A DNA stretch of 64,000 bases, taken from NCBI RefSeq assembly GCF_014839805.1, contig NC_051120.1, positions 3,348,001-3,412,000 on the forward strand, in the 5' to 3' direction. Positions 48,537-60,987 of this stretch are shown here, piece after piece (positions within the stretch are counted from its first letter, which is position 1; the number at the start of each line of letters is the position of its first letter). Position numbers and translations under genes: made by a program. A model generated the notes under the pieces. It ran no database searches, was not told where the DNA came from, and saw nothing but the letters and a program-made list of their open reading frames with translations. The stretch is from Manduca sexta. Taxonomy: Eukaryota; Arthropoda; Insecta; Lepidoptera; Sphingidae.

Positions 48537-49845
48537 TTAACACGAATGTAATGGATCATCTGCATTGAATTTTAATGCCCGCTAAAGAAAAATATTTATT
48601 ACTCAATAGCTGTATCAATAATAATGTCTACCAACAAACTAAGTAATAATGCTCATATTTGTCTTCATCATCATACAATTTAAGCATTTATCCACGTCAT
48701 CGCACTGTTTTCATGTACAGGCATCTCTTTTCAGGGTACGTGAAACAGTCAACATACCTTTGCCCCCTATTTATTAAACCTCTTTGGCAGTGGTCTCAAT
48801 AGTCAAGATAGTGATACATGATCGTCTGTTTGCGCATTGGTTATAACCAGATCTGATAATGCTCTATTAGGCGTCTGTGAGAGCTGCGCATGAACATTAA
48901 AAAAATCTACAGACCCTATCTCTTGCGCAATCTTGGTAAATTACAGTCTCACAACTAATTTATGTACACTGAAATTATTCAAGCCAAACTCGTTCGTTAT
49001 GATAACGCAAACCGGTCGAATGGTATGGCGACGTCATAATAAAAACGAAAGTATCTCAGACCCTTTCGTATGAACAATATTGAATAGTAATGAAAGTTGG
49101 CATCGATATTATCGCGCTGACTGTACGTTCTTTATACCCATTATTTTACAAACTAATTTGAATGTTATTGAAACCGGTTAGAGTTCAAATTGTTTTAGGT
49201 GGTACATTATTTCTTTATGTCGTTACCTCACTATTAAAAGGTTGTATGTTAATTTTTATTGATGGTGGAAATCGAGATTTAAAATTTTCATGTTGCTAAA
49301 AATTTGAAAAGATAGTTCATGGTTTCATCTTTATTTATTTTTCGGGATTATTGGATTTCTTTATTGAAAAACACCTAGAATGTATCAATCAATTTGTGCA
49401 AAAAATATAATATAGAACCTTGTTATAGTGATCACGATATATCAATGCAATATACCATACAAAAAATCCGTATGTATCGATCGACAGCGATTCGTTCGAT
49501 TTACGTTCCATCTTCATTATTAGCACTACACATTGGTTTATTTATTAAAATCAGTAAAGCACACCTACGTTATCCTCTATTGGGTAAAGGAAAATAACAC
49601 GGATCAAAATGTATCTTCACTCGTCGCCCCTCTGCCTTCCCTTTAAAGTATACAGCCTTGAATCTACGTTATATGAACAAATATGTAATCCGAAAAGGTT
49701 GTAAGATATTCAAAGCACGACGCTAGCTCGTACCCCGCAATATAAACATGACTATCAAGACGAACTGAACATGTAGGTCGCGTTTGTTCACGGATCGCTT
49801 CGGTTCCACAAATTTTATACTTAATTATTTATTATATAAATACAC

Positions 49846-50089
49846 ACACACAAATCACACCTTTATCCTCGAAGACCTAGGCAAAGCTGTAACCAGGCTA
49901 CTTTTTTTCGTTAAGTGTGTTCCATCCCGGGATGTGATAAGAGGTGAGTCTATCACCAAATCGGGCACAAATCCCAGGCTCCTGCCTAAAAGTAAGAAAA
50001 AAAACATACCACTAAGATGACCTGGGATATGAACCCGAGACCTCACAGCAGTGGCCGCACCGCACACGCAATATAACTATGCCACCTTT
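49846..50089 (-). repeat. tRNA-derived SINE, mirror copy
   Basis: Counterpart of 33,084-33,350 on the minus strand, without the adjacent Helitron (empty site at 49,836/49,837). Confidence 0.7.
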
Positions 50090-50131
50090 GATATCACCAA
50101 GAAATGTATTCAAATAATTTTAAATGAGCAG

Positions 50132-50313
50132 CAGGGGCTTTATTCTCTATGAGAGTGTAAGCCCGAAACAAGGTCATGTTACGTTATCTTCGGGAAATTG
50201 GCGTGGAATGATATTCTATATGCCAGTTTCAATCATTTTAAACGCGACGTGATGCGTTACGTGTTTGTTACGCGCCGTTAAAATAACATGTAGCATGGAG
50301 AATAAGACCCCTG
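50132..50313. mobile_element. MITE present only in the right-arm copy
   Basis: 182 bp with ends CAGGGGCTTTATTCTCTATG and (other strand) CAGGGGTCTTATTCTCCATG, internal TTACGTTATCTTCGGGAAAT. The corresponding place in the left arm (about 33,040-33,050, GTTCAGCTACTC) has no element. Confidence 0.7.
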
Positions 50314-51576
50314 AACAATACGAGACATTTACGTGTTAATAAAGAGTATTACAAGACTTGAACTTGAACTTACTATAGCTCAGTCTATGTATAACGGCCT
50401 TGACAGACCAGTAAATATGGAAAAAACGAATCACGATGAGTCATTTCTTGGAGCCACATTTGAGACCATTAAGTCTACACTGGTATAATTAACAGTAATA
50501 AGAATCACCCCCCATCAACTGTCAGCAACGTTATTTGACAACAAAAAGCATGCGCGTATTATAATGCAGTATTGCTTGTAATGTAAATGTTTGCTAATGT
50601 AGAAGTTTGTTTATAAGTTGAATACTTATAGATCATATCAAAAATGATGCAAAAATACTTATTAATTTTTCGGAAAACAGTTTATTTGCTCCGAATGAAT
50701 TTGTGCCCTATAATATAGGCTCCTCGCATATAGGCTCATAATTCATGTAAATTTTTCTTCACACTCTATTCGTCTGGGTTTAAAAATTCTACAAAATATT
50801 TACACACCTCAAAAACCAAGTTACACCGGCAACGCGTCTCTTACGAAAGTTTTATCAATAACAGCAATTATAAAATCAACTCGCGCAAAATATACAAATT
50901 CGTGTAGATCACGCGATATCCTCATCAGAGGACTATGGCGGTGTGTATGTCACGGAAACGACGTCATCGGAATGATTTATGGAAACCGAATTCTGTTTCC
51001 TCTATTAAGCGCGTTTTCACCAACCATTTCCATCTCAATCACTAAGGAAATATTTCTTATATTTAAAGAATTCAATATTTACAATCTGATTAACTTCATA
51101 ATTTACTTACGTGTCTAAATTAAAAGCCCTATATTGATTGAAACAAATAAAGTTACTGTCAACAGCAAAAAAACGCTAAACATTACGTTTAAGGAATTTG
51201 GTTATAAGACTTTTATTTGGCAGTTAGTCTAACAGCTATTGGCTAGAAACCTAATGAGAAAGTTGGATTAAATTTTGAAATTCGAATCCCAAATAGTTTT
51301 TCATTATTTACGGATAATTAACTTAAAATTGATGTCAAAGGATCGATATTACTAAATCTCGATGGTCTTAAAGACAACTTTTACTTTCTTGTCAATTCCT
51401 TTCCAAATTCAGAGGCATATTATGTTTTGATTGACGTTAATGACGTTGAATGGAATCCGGTACGTAGTGCGTCTGATTCATTTTTATTCCTACACCACAA
51501 TGAGTATAATAGTCTGTTAAATATAGTATTATCCAAATATAGACTCTAGTAAGGTAAGATCAGAAAAGAGGTAAGA

Positions 51577-51812
51577 TGTTGTTGGTAGGATATAGTTTAT
51601 ATACGTCCGTGATTACCCTACACAAGATGCTAAAACTTGCTATAGTAGCCCACGTATGTGTGTCATGTTCCGGGATTAATCTGTGTATCTCCGGTTCCAA
51701 AAAGCCGACATTATTGTGTAGATTATCCAGAGATAATCATCTCTCGTCAGCCGATATTCTATCGGACCCTACTCCACTTATCATCAGAGGGCGTTTTGCT
51801 TTGCACGTATAA
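51577..51812 (-). repeat. SINE-like repeat, mirror copy
   Basis: Counterpart of 31,528-31,762; ends TTGGTAGGATATAG... and ...CCACTTATCATCAGAGGG. Confidence 0.6.
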
Positions 51813-52551
51813 AAAAAATAAATGTTCAGGGCATGTTTTGAAAGAGGCCTATATCTAGTGTAGAGGATTGACACGGACTGATGACGAAGGTTAGATGTTT
51901 AAAGAGCTTCTACGGTCGCCAGAATTATCCCAGTATGTCTTACTAGTTGTCAACTGGCTAACGTCAGGAAGCGATTCCTTAGAATAAGGCATATTAACTT
52001 AGGTTTTTATATTCACCTCCCTCACACCTCACCTCCTTCGCAATCCCTCTCAGTAGTAGAGGAGGCCCGTGCCCAACAGTGGGACAGTATATAATACAGG
52101 GCTGATATTATTATTATATTATAATGTTCACCTACAATAATCGCATTTCAGCAGGCTACCAAGTATCCAGCACACCTTTACAATTAAATACTTATACGCT
52201 CGAACTATGTAACGTTACTAAAAATCCCGAAACCAATGTCGCCTACAGTATTGATACTCGTAACTATCGAGCCGAACTCTCGGTCTCACGCTGTGAACAA
52301 TATCCTCGCGAAAATTATTCAAAGCCGGATTCACTTTCGCCTCTCTAGCAATGTCGGCCGGTACGCTGATGACCGTAGTAGATTAACTTAAAAAAACTCT
52401 GGAGTAATGAACTGCGTGAAACATATGTACATATATTTTATACAAGATAGGTTAGGTTAGGTTGGTTTTCATACTATTAATTTAATTATTAATGCTTTTT
52501 CACAACGTAAAAGCACATTTTTTTTTCAATTCATATCTTACTAATATTACA

Positions 52552-52838
52552 AGTCTTAATAATATGATAAATGCGAAAGTTTGGATATTTGTAAATAACA
52601 TGTAGAAACAGATGAACGGATTTAGATGCAATTTGACACACAAATAGTCCATGTCCTGGATGAACATATAGACTACTTTCATCCTCGTAAATGGTTACCA
52701 TTGTAAATAACAGGACTTTTAATCTATTTTTTAAATAGATAGCGGTGGCTTCGTACATCACTATAAATCGCTAGTGTTTTAGGATTTTTTACAGCGGGAA
52801 AGGCTATTCATGCAGGCAAAGCCGCAAACAATACCTAG
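52552..52838 (+). mobile_element. Helitron, mirror copy
   Basis: Better preserved than the left-arm copy: ATAAATGCGAAAGTTTGGAT near the 5' end, GAACGGATTTAGATGCAATTT, ATAGCGGTGGCTTCG, GCAGGCAAAGCCGC and a CTAG end at 52,835-52,838 before T. Confidence 0.65.
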
Positions 52839-54097
52839 TATGTTTTTAATCATAAAAATGAGAATAATCTATTGCATCAACGTCAATTCGAAATTAAATC
52901 CAATTTTAAAAAGTCTTATAACTGCATACAAATTTTCTAGTACCTGTTTATTCTTACAGATCGATCTTTACAATCACCCGCGGCGGTAAATAAACAATCA
53001 TAAACAAGTACGTAGACGCAAACTGACATTATTTATTGATACAACCAATAAATACGGCCTGAAGGAATCGTTCTATCAATTAAGTCGACCACAGAACGCG
53101 GCCGAACGTAATGGACATAATACGTGATACCTTGTCCCACTTACGGCCAGTCGACTTGTGTGAAATAATTTCTTTCAGGTTTAAAACGGCTATCTCTACT
53201 TCGAGAATAATGTGTTTTTTATCAAAGAGCTTGAATTAATACTTTTTATACTTTTATAATAAGTTAATATTCTTGGCACCATTGGCAATATGATTATGTC
53301 TTTTTTCTTTCCCGTTTAAGGATGGTACAAAAGAATTTTATGAAGAATGAAATATTAATATGAATATTTTATAAAATGCCTCATGAGTATTTATAGTATG
53401 CCGATTAAGATCAAACTTCTCCAGCTTTTTTTAACAGATCGCACTACATCTAAACATCTGAGAACAATCGTACAATTTCTAAAAGAAAGGTTTTCTAGGA
53501 AAACTTAGGTGAGTAAAGTAGTGAACGGTTGCGTGCGCAAGCGCCGCGTCGCTCGTTACACATGTTCATTAGCGATTAGCGTTCATTAATCACATGCAGG
53601 GTTGCCTATCGTCAATAAATTTATTTTTATTTTCAGTTGACTCGATGAATGACTGGATCCGGCATTTTGTTATTCAAATATGCCAGGACCTTAGATATAC
53701 CCTAACAATATACTTCGATTTACTATCGATTAATCTTCGTTTGATTTGGTGTACCGAAATATTTCAACTCAATGGTCCACCACGTATAACACCCACAACC
53801 ACACACAAATTTTACTACGTTACGATGTTCGTTGAATAGGTTCAAAATAAATCTAGTAAGTAGCAACCCTAGACCCACCGCCGCTGTCCGCCGCCCGGTG
53901 GTCACCGCGCGTTTCTGATAACATCGCGAGATGCGTACCATCACATGTTATGACTGTTCGATGTAACCGTTCACATAATGTTGTGTGATGAGTTTTTTTT
54001 TCGCAATTTATTTACTAGTGACCAGCTTTAACTTGCATCTCTGACGGCGCGGAGTAAATTACGTTGCATTTTTTTTTATTTGTCACTAGGTTTCAAT

Positions 54098-54304
54098 TTT
54101 TGGATATTGCACGATGACACCAATGAAATCCTCCCAGAACTTAGTGAATTTAAAACTGAAATATATTACACCCCCCTCCCCCTTCCAAATAAAATACTCC
54201 AAATTACTCCCATTGGCATTAAAGAATACGAATTTGGAGTGAAACCTCCTACCCAGCGTTTGCGCTATGATAATGTAGCTTCCTATTTAAAAAAAATGAA
54301 TTGA
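54098..54304 (+). CDS. Exon-like open frame, intact in this copy only
   Basis: After an acceptor-like TTATTTGTCACTAG the frame reads FNFWILHDDTNEILPELSEF and continues with IYYTPLPLPNKILQITPIGI, a basic KPPTQRLRYDN part, and ends SYLKKMN-stop. The composition looks protein-like and the reading is clean up to a TGA. The other copy (29,285-29,510) is degraded by a poly-G tract and substitutions. Possibly a terminal exon of a host gene or a piece of an old element; no family recognised. Confidence 0.3.
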   Translation, partial: FWILHDDTNEILPELSEFKTEIYYTPLPLPNKILQITPIGIKEYEFGVKPPTQRLRYDNVASYLKKMN

Positions 54305-54425
54305 ATCTATAGTTTTATTCCGCCTACATAACAGCTGACAAAGTACATTTTTATTATAGTAAATAAATAAATAAAAAAAAAATATATATTTTGACTAGTC
54401 AAGTTCTTTGCGGACGCTGGATAGA

Positions 54426-54505
54426 GTGCTGCCATTGACTGATCGACAATGCGATGACTATGCCGACCATTCGTCAGCCGCGAACTATTCGCGATGTGAC
54501 AGCAC
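54426..54505. other. 80-nt multibranch hairpin segment, mirror copy
   Basis: GTGCTGCCA...TGACAGCAC outer stem, CGCGAACTATTCGCG inner hairpin; one base differs from 29,063-29,142. Confidence 0.4.
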
Positions 54506-54712
54506 CCTACCTACAACGGGCCACACAAAGCATGTCTAAAGCGTGAATTCTTTAGATCAATTGAGATCACCCGTCATCTCTCTTGTGGTGATTTATCTTC
54601 ACATGTCGTATTGGTAAATTGGTAATGCATCGGTATCTTGCAGGTGTGTGTCCTATAGCATAGATCTATATAATAGGGTTGTAAACTGAGGCACGAGGTC
54701 CCAAGTTCGATA

Positions 54713-54862
54713 CAGGGGTCTTATTCTCTATGCCACACGTTATTTTGACTGTGCGTAAGCACGTAACGCACCGCGTCGCGTTTAAGACAATAGGAATTGA
54801 CATACAGTAACGTAACACGGCCTTGTTACGAGTTTACACTATCGTATATGATAAGATCCCTG
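54713..54862. mobile_element. MITE, uninterrupted counterpart
   Basis: 150-bp element, CAGGGGTCTTATTCTCTATG to GATAAGATCCCTG. It shows the empty site of the nested MITE of the left arm. It lacks the central ~30 bp of the family (ATACCATTCCACGCAC block) in both copies. Confidence 0.65.
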
Positions 54863-55544
54863 ATCGGGATATAATTTGGGATAAAAAACGCCCCTGAATT
54901 ATCAAAATTTTGCATATATGTCTGATATGGCTAAAGGTATGACTCTATGACTTAGTAAGACGGACTTGGCCGAGCAGTACACTTGTGACTATGCCTACCT
55001 TTTGCGTGTAATATGCGCAATGAGTTGTGCTATTAATGAACATGTTTTAATATATTACGTGCGATGTGTGCGCATAATATTTAGTCATGATCCGATTTTA
55101 TTACTTACTCGGAACCGTGCGGTAGACAACGTGGGCCTTCTAATACATCTGTTTGTATGAATATCTCATTATTTTTATCTCAGCTTACATCGTTGGTCTT
55201 TACTGGGTTCGAATTCCAAGTATTTATATGTAAGTACCGGGGAAATTATTTTTAATTAGCTGGATTACGAAAATCCAGGCATAGTGTTCTGTTCTGGTAA
55301 TTGTTTTTCGCGATCACCTGGTTGTATATAAAACGTGCCAGCATAATTTTAGCGAATGCATAATCTCAGTTAATGTCCATTAGGATCATCAAATCGGGCA
55401 AGAGAAAACATTACTTTCCACAAATCAATAAAATAGCCCCTCCTGCATTAACATGGAGACAATATGATTACAGAACAAAGCATTTCACCCATATGTACCA
55501 TGGACCACCTTACATCTACATTTATTACCAAACAGATTTCAAAG

Positions 55545-55665
55545 GGCCCGTCACTATTGTATCGACTGGCAAAGCACCATAGTATCCCGTCCACCAACAC
55601 TAACTGGACACTTTTCCGTTTACCATCAGACCCAGAGGGTTCACTTTGCCGAGCACGTATAATAA
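55545..55665 (-). repeat. SINE-like repeat, short mirror copy
   Basis: Counterpart of 27,755-27,870. The frames across it differ between the copies and are not genes. Confidence 0.55.
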
Positions 55666-56269
55666 AATTTATAAACAAAACACTAATTAATCATCTAAAC
55701 AGTAAACAAAATACGCAACATTGTTCTTCGCAACTTACTAACTAGGCCAGTACGAGCAAACTCACGCAATTCATATCAGCTGAAGCACTTCCTTACCTGT
55801 AAAATAAAAATACTAATCAATCAGAGGTAACAAAAAGTAGAATATTTTTAGAGCGTTGTATGCGCGGGTCACAAAATTCCATTGTCGATGTCGATAACGG
55901 TTTTAAAACAATAAAGGCGTTGAAACGGTAGTAAAATAAGTCAGCGATTATGTTTCCTGTACGTATAAAGTATTCTTTATTGCAAACTGATTTGTACGAT
56001 TTCATTGTTCTATTCAATGAATTAACGATTTCAAAAATTAAATGCGTGCTTTATTCACCTTTTATAATAGAACTTCAATATTAAGTACGTAAGTAATTTT
56101 ATAGTAGTAAGCTAACAAATAGTCAGAAGAGCATAACCATGAGTACTTGCTAAACGCCTCGTGTATATACGGCGCAGCAACATCCGAACAAAATCAACAT
56201 TTCTACATAAAAAACCCAATCACTAAACCCTTCTATTTTAAGTTAAAACCATGACGAAAACCATCGCAA

Positions 56270-56472
56270 CACCATTGTTGGCTAATCGCAATTTTGCCAT
56301 ACAAAAACCGCTTCCGTTCGGCCGAAGACGACACTCTTTGTCTCACCGGCGAGTACCGTTCGACTCAACACCGTATACGCGTACTCGTGTGCACACACGT
56401 ACGTGCATGTACGACGTGCCAGAGACATTCGTATGACACTCGGCCGGTTCTCAATCACTACTCGTGGCACAG
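56270..56472 (-). promoter_or_regulatory. GC-rich first-exon-like block, mirror copy
   Basis: Counterpart of 26,930-27,130, with the donor-like GTGAGA at 56,346-56,341 on the minus strand conserved. Confidence 0.3.
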
Positions 56473-57317
56473 TTGCTGGAGTGTGAATTAATGAAAATCA
56501 AATTACGCGATGTTATGGAATTATAACGGGGTTATTTGTTAACACCTATAAGGTGGAATAACTTGCAATTCACGACTCTATGTTACTTAATAAATACTTT
56601 TACTATTTTCTTTCTACTTTTACGAATGCGAGACAATTTTATCCCGCACCTCTCACTCTTGTTACAGAAACAATACGAATCCAGGACCAAGGCCAATGAG
56701 TCGATTGTCGCTAGACAAAGAATGCGATTAAACATCGCTTTAATGAAACCATCTTAAAATTTGCATAAGTTACAAATCCAAATAGACCAGACTAACACCC
56801 GTATTCACAAATATGATTATTAGTCTAGTAAATAGACTCTTTACTTAGCATAGAGTCAGCAATTTTATAGTTTTCATTGGTCTTGTTCAGATTTGTTTAT
56901 CTGCAGCCATGTGAAATAATGTTGTATCTCAATATTAGCCAATCACATCGCTCCTACGGCTACACACTGCAAAGCCAGTCGTGCCAGAAGCACTAAGAAG
57001 CAAACAGACTTACTATAATTGCTTCTTATTAGCTAAGTGACGTTCGTATATATGGGCCTTAGTTTTGTAATGTTACAGAAAATGACGACACATTTACAAT
57101 TTCAACATTAAAGTGATAACACTTCTTTCATATCCAAATCTGTCTCGTAATGTTTGCTCAACAAACTCCCACGGGTGGCACTTACATAAGTATTTTAATA
57201 AGAGTCATAAATATTATCAGGCTTGTGTTACTGTTGACTTGCTGCGGGACACGGGCTTCTTCAATAGTAATACTAAGAGGGTTTATTTATTTATTGATTT
57301 AATGCATGGAAATCACA

Positions 57318-57460
57318 TCTATTCTATAATATAAAGCTAAAGATTTGTTTGTTTGAACGTGGTAATCTCAGGAACTGTTGGTTTGAGTTGCACAATTCTT
57401 TTAGTGTCGGATAGCTCTTTTATCGAGGTAGGCTATAGAAATATAGGTATAATATAGAAA
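57318..57460 (+). mobile_element. Truncated Helitron, mirror copy
   Basis: TCTATTCTATAATATAAAGC start after A, then AATCTCAGGAACTGTTGG and CGAGGTAGGCTATAG; counterpart of 25,945-26,083. Confidence 0.55.
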
Positions 57461-58589
57461 AACAACAATGTAGGTATCAAAAATAATAACAGAACAGAAC
57501 AATTTATGTCTTACTCCACAATACTGGCGTAGCTTGGCTTGCATTCAAAGAATTCTTCATAAGTAGTTCCTATGAAAGAATTCTTATGACTGTTAATAAA
57601 GGTCATACAAAACTATAATGAAGTTATTTGCATCACGTTTCCGTAATTCAATACTATGAATTATTTTGACCTTTTGTTTATTGTAATAAGTGTTCTCTGC
57701 ACTTTACAGGTCAACTTATCACGATTTCGGAACTAACAAAACAAATAATTATACCGTATCAACAATTTTCTGTACGTGATGAATGACGCCATCAAAATTT
57801 ATACTATTCAAAGCATTATTTTGCTCAGTATGTATCAAAATTTAAAAACCACCAATTAAAAAAATTACTTCCATGCCTGATGTTACTTACTTTTGAAAAA
57901 TAAACTTTAAGTTAACCTTGCTAGATCGTCGGCTCTCCAGTACTCTTAGTACGTTATTATAAGGATCATAATGCAACTCTTCTAGAAGCTTTTTACAGAC
58001 AACAAACGCAGAGCAGTCAGCTGTTTACCAATTTGAATGAAGACCGAGCGAGCCACGATTTCCACGGCAACAAGAAAAAAGCAATACCCATTCATGCGCG
58101 ACCGCACCGAGTTAGACTATTTATGGTCATGCTTGGGTCAAAACGGACCCGCGTGTTCAATACCGCATATATTACAACCATTTTAGTAATTTCAACCTTA
58201 TTCACTAGAAGATAAGATCTAATCGTCACGGTTCAACACATGCTCGAAAATAATATTAGTAAAACAATAGGGATGTTAACATACTTTTGTGGTACCTTTC
58301 TCTCACGAGGCATTGTTTCAAAGGCGTAAAACTTTTACAGATAAATCATTTTCAATAAATTTTAAGATTATGTTCTATGCAGTTTTCGGTTTGGAATATT
58401 GAATAAAGTTTATTCTGTACGTGAGAACTCGTGTTTCGCAAACAAGATCTAAGCTATTTTACTGTAATTTTACACTTTCTTATCCCCTTTTATATTTCAA
58501 TTTACTATAAGTTTCTTTCACATATCAAAACCTTTTTGTAATCTGTCTCACCAGATTGTATGCACAAAATTAATAAAAAACAAAAGTTC

Positions 58590-58705
58590 AGGGGTAACAA
58601 ACATAAAAAAATGAAAAATTCGAATTGAGAACCTCCTCCTTTTTTTGAAGGCGGTTGAAAACAATACCGACTATTCACAATCATTAGCAACGATTTCGGA
58701 CTTAT
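58590..58705 (-). repeat. Dispersed LINE-type 3' repeat, mirror copy
   Basis: Counterpart of 24,735-24,850 (AACCTCCTCCTTTTTTTGAAG). Confidence 0.5.
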
Positions 58706-59022
58706 TGTATGCCCAATATAAAAATGGACGTCTAAATAATATTTACTGGGCGTAATTCGCCCATTGTAATGCGTGCAGTCTAATCTTAGCTATCCAAAGG
58801 CTTACAATTCAACTTTCAACTAATAATTGCTGGCTATTCTAATCATTGCTACATCTAGGTCACAACATCGAGATCTTACCAAGTTCTAATTAAAAATATC
58901 GACTTAATCCACAGAGCTAATAAGTAGATACTAAACATATTTGCATAAATCTAGGCAATTTGATTCAAGACCTTATTAAATATGAATTCCATAAATCAAC
59001 ATCGTTATGAACGTAAAACTCT

Positions 59023-59618
59023 GTTCAGATGACAAACGTAAGAGGCGCGTTAGCAAAACGCGCGTTCGAAACTACACGTATTTTGTATGTATTGTTACGT
59101 GTTAGGGTTCTTAACAGACGTTAACAATACCGATTGTACTTAAAAAAAAACTCTTTTATTACCACCAGCACAAATAAAAACTCTAACACAGCAACAGGTT
59201 AATAAACCAAAATACTAAAACATTCAAATACTATTAACCACAATTACTACTACGTTTACAAACAATCGACGGTATTCGCATCGAAGTTACTATTAATTAT
59301 TGCTCTTGGTCGCGTTGTAACCAAAACGGCCTCGCGGCGGCCGCGAGCTGTCCTTTTATACGCGGCTGGGATCGGGAACTCTTTAGTAAAATTAATATCC
59401 GTTATAAGTTTCCACGACATTCTGGGAACATCGAGATCTTTCGAGAATCTTCCATCATCGAACTCCACATTCGGGTAGGCGCTATTGTTTACGAATGCCA
59501 ATAGTTGTAACAGTATTTTATCGGGTTGTTCACATGCAAACGCGCGCTTAACGCACAAAATACATGTAGCTGTTAACGCGCGTTTTGCTTACGCGCATAT
59601 AACGCGTATCATCTGAAC
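59023..59618 (-). mobile_element. 0.6-kb TIR DNA element, right-arm copy
   Basis: Same GTTCAGATGA-ended TIRs as 23,788-24,384. In this copy a frame of 100 codons remains open. Confidence 0.65.
59256..59558 (-). pseudogene. Open frame inside TIR element (possible transposase C-terminal remnant)
   Basis: 100 codons, beginning in the TIR (MCVKRAFACEQPDKILLQLL), through FDDGRFSKDLDVPRMSWKLI and PIPAAYKRTARGRREAVLVT to NTVDCL-stop. It reads like a real protein fragment. As it lies entirely in a short TIR element it is most likely the tail of a once longer transposase, but the family is not recognised. The left-arm copy carries a 2-bp insertion that breaks it. Confidence 0.35.
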
Positions 59619-60487
59619 GGGATCTTATAAGCTCGTAGTTTTTACCAACTTCCTCGAACCATTACTTTCACGAGATAAGGGTACTGTTAGCACGCCATAA
59701 TTGATTAAGCGGATCACTATATTAAACTAATTGCCATGGAATCATAGAAGGTACGTAGTAATTGGGTTGCCAAAGATGCTGATTAACAGACGCCGAGGGA
59801 TTAATTAATATCTCGGTTAAATTATAGGCAAATTATAGTAGTTGTGAAATCAGGTGAAAATTAACCTGTTGGGCGAACGATAACTAGCAGTGGGCAGCAA
59901 ATCAACTTATCATTCGATAATTGATATTCGTTGGAAAATAGATGTCGTCTTTCGGGTTACTTTGACTTTTAGCGGCAAGCAGCGGTAGCTTGAGCAATGG
60001 AAATAATTTTCCGCAGAAATTGTGCATTACGGTGCTACCCAATTGTCCATTAGTGGTAATTTAAAAGATTTCCCTGGATTTTTGGTAATATAGCTAAGTG
60101 AAAATAGTGTCGCAGACATTTCGACACCACACCCTTTAACAAAATAAAATCACTAACTTTATTTAATTTAATTCAAACTCACATTTTAACATCCATCAAT
60201 TCACAATTTCAACATACAATACAAGCTATAAATCAAGCTAAAAAGAAAACGATGCCAACATCACCAAACAAAACACATAAATCCACATAATTATGAACAG
60301 TAAGTGAAAGACAGTATCCTGGAGTGTACCCAGTCTCACCATATACATCGTACGCTCGCCATAATCAACGCTAATTAGAGATTTCACACGGTCCGCGGAT
60401 TAATCACTACGGGATTGTTGCCAGTTGTACACAACTTGCTCATGACATCACCTTTGTTGGTTCATATCCCATAGAATAGCTCGTATT

Positions 60488-60987
60488 NNNNNNNNNNNNN
60501 NNNNNNNNNNNNNNNNNNNNNNNNNNNNNNNNNNNNNNNNNNNNNNNNNNNNNNNNNNNNNNNNNNNNNNNNNNNNNNNNNNNNNNNNNNNNNNNNNNNN
60601 NNNNNNNNNNNNNNNNNNNNNNNNNNNNNNNNNNNNNNNNNNNNNNNNNNNNNNNNNNNNNNNNNNNNNNNNNNNNNNNNNNNNNNNNNNNNNNNNNNNN
60701 NNNNNNNNNNNNNNNNNNNNNNNNNNNNNNNNNNNNNNNNNNNNNNNNNNNNNNNNNNNNNNNNNNNNNNNNNNNNNNNNNNNNNNNNNNNNNNNNNNNN
60801 NNNNNNNNNNNNNNNNNNNNNNNNNNNNNNNNNNNNNNNNNNNNNNNNNNNNNNNNNNNNNNNNNNNNNNNNNNNNNNNNNNNNNNNNNNNNNNNNNNNN
60901 NNNNNNNNNNNNNNNNNNNNNNNNNNNNNNNNNNNNNNNNNNNNNNNNNNNNNNNNNNNNNNNNNNNNNNNNNNNNNNNNNNNNNNN
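60488..60987. other. Assembly gap, exactly 500 N
   Basis: Same fixed length as the first gap. The left flank is the mirror of 22,914, the right flank continues 36,450. Confidence 0.99.

Larger units (their letters stand above)
47399..60487 (-). repeat. Right arm of large inverted duplication (contig 2)
   Basis: Reverse complement of 22,914-36,599. It is shorter mainly because the 748-bp Helitron and the nested MITE are absent; it has its own MITE at 50,132-50,313 and ~130-150 bp extra near 51,840-51,985. Confidence 0.9.
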
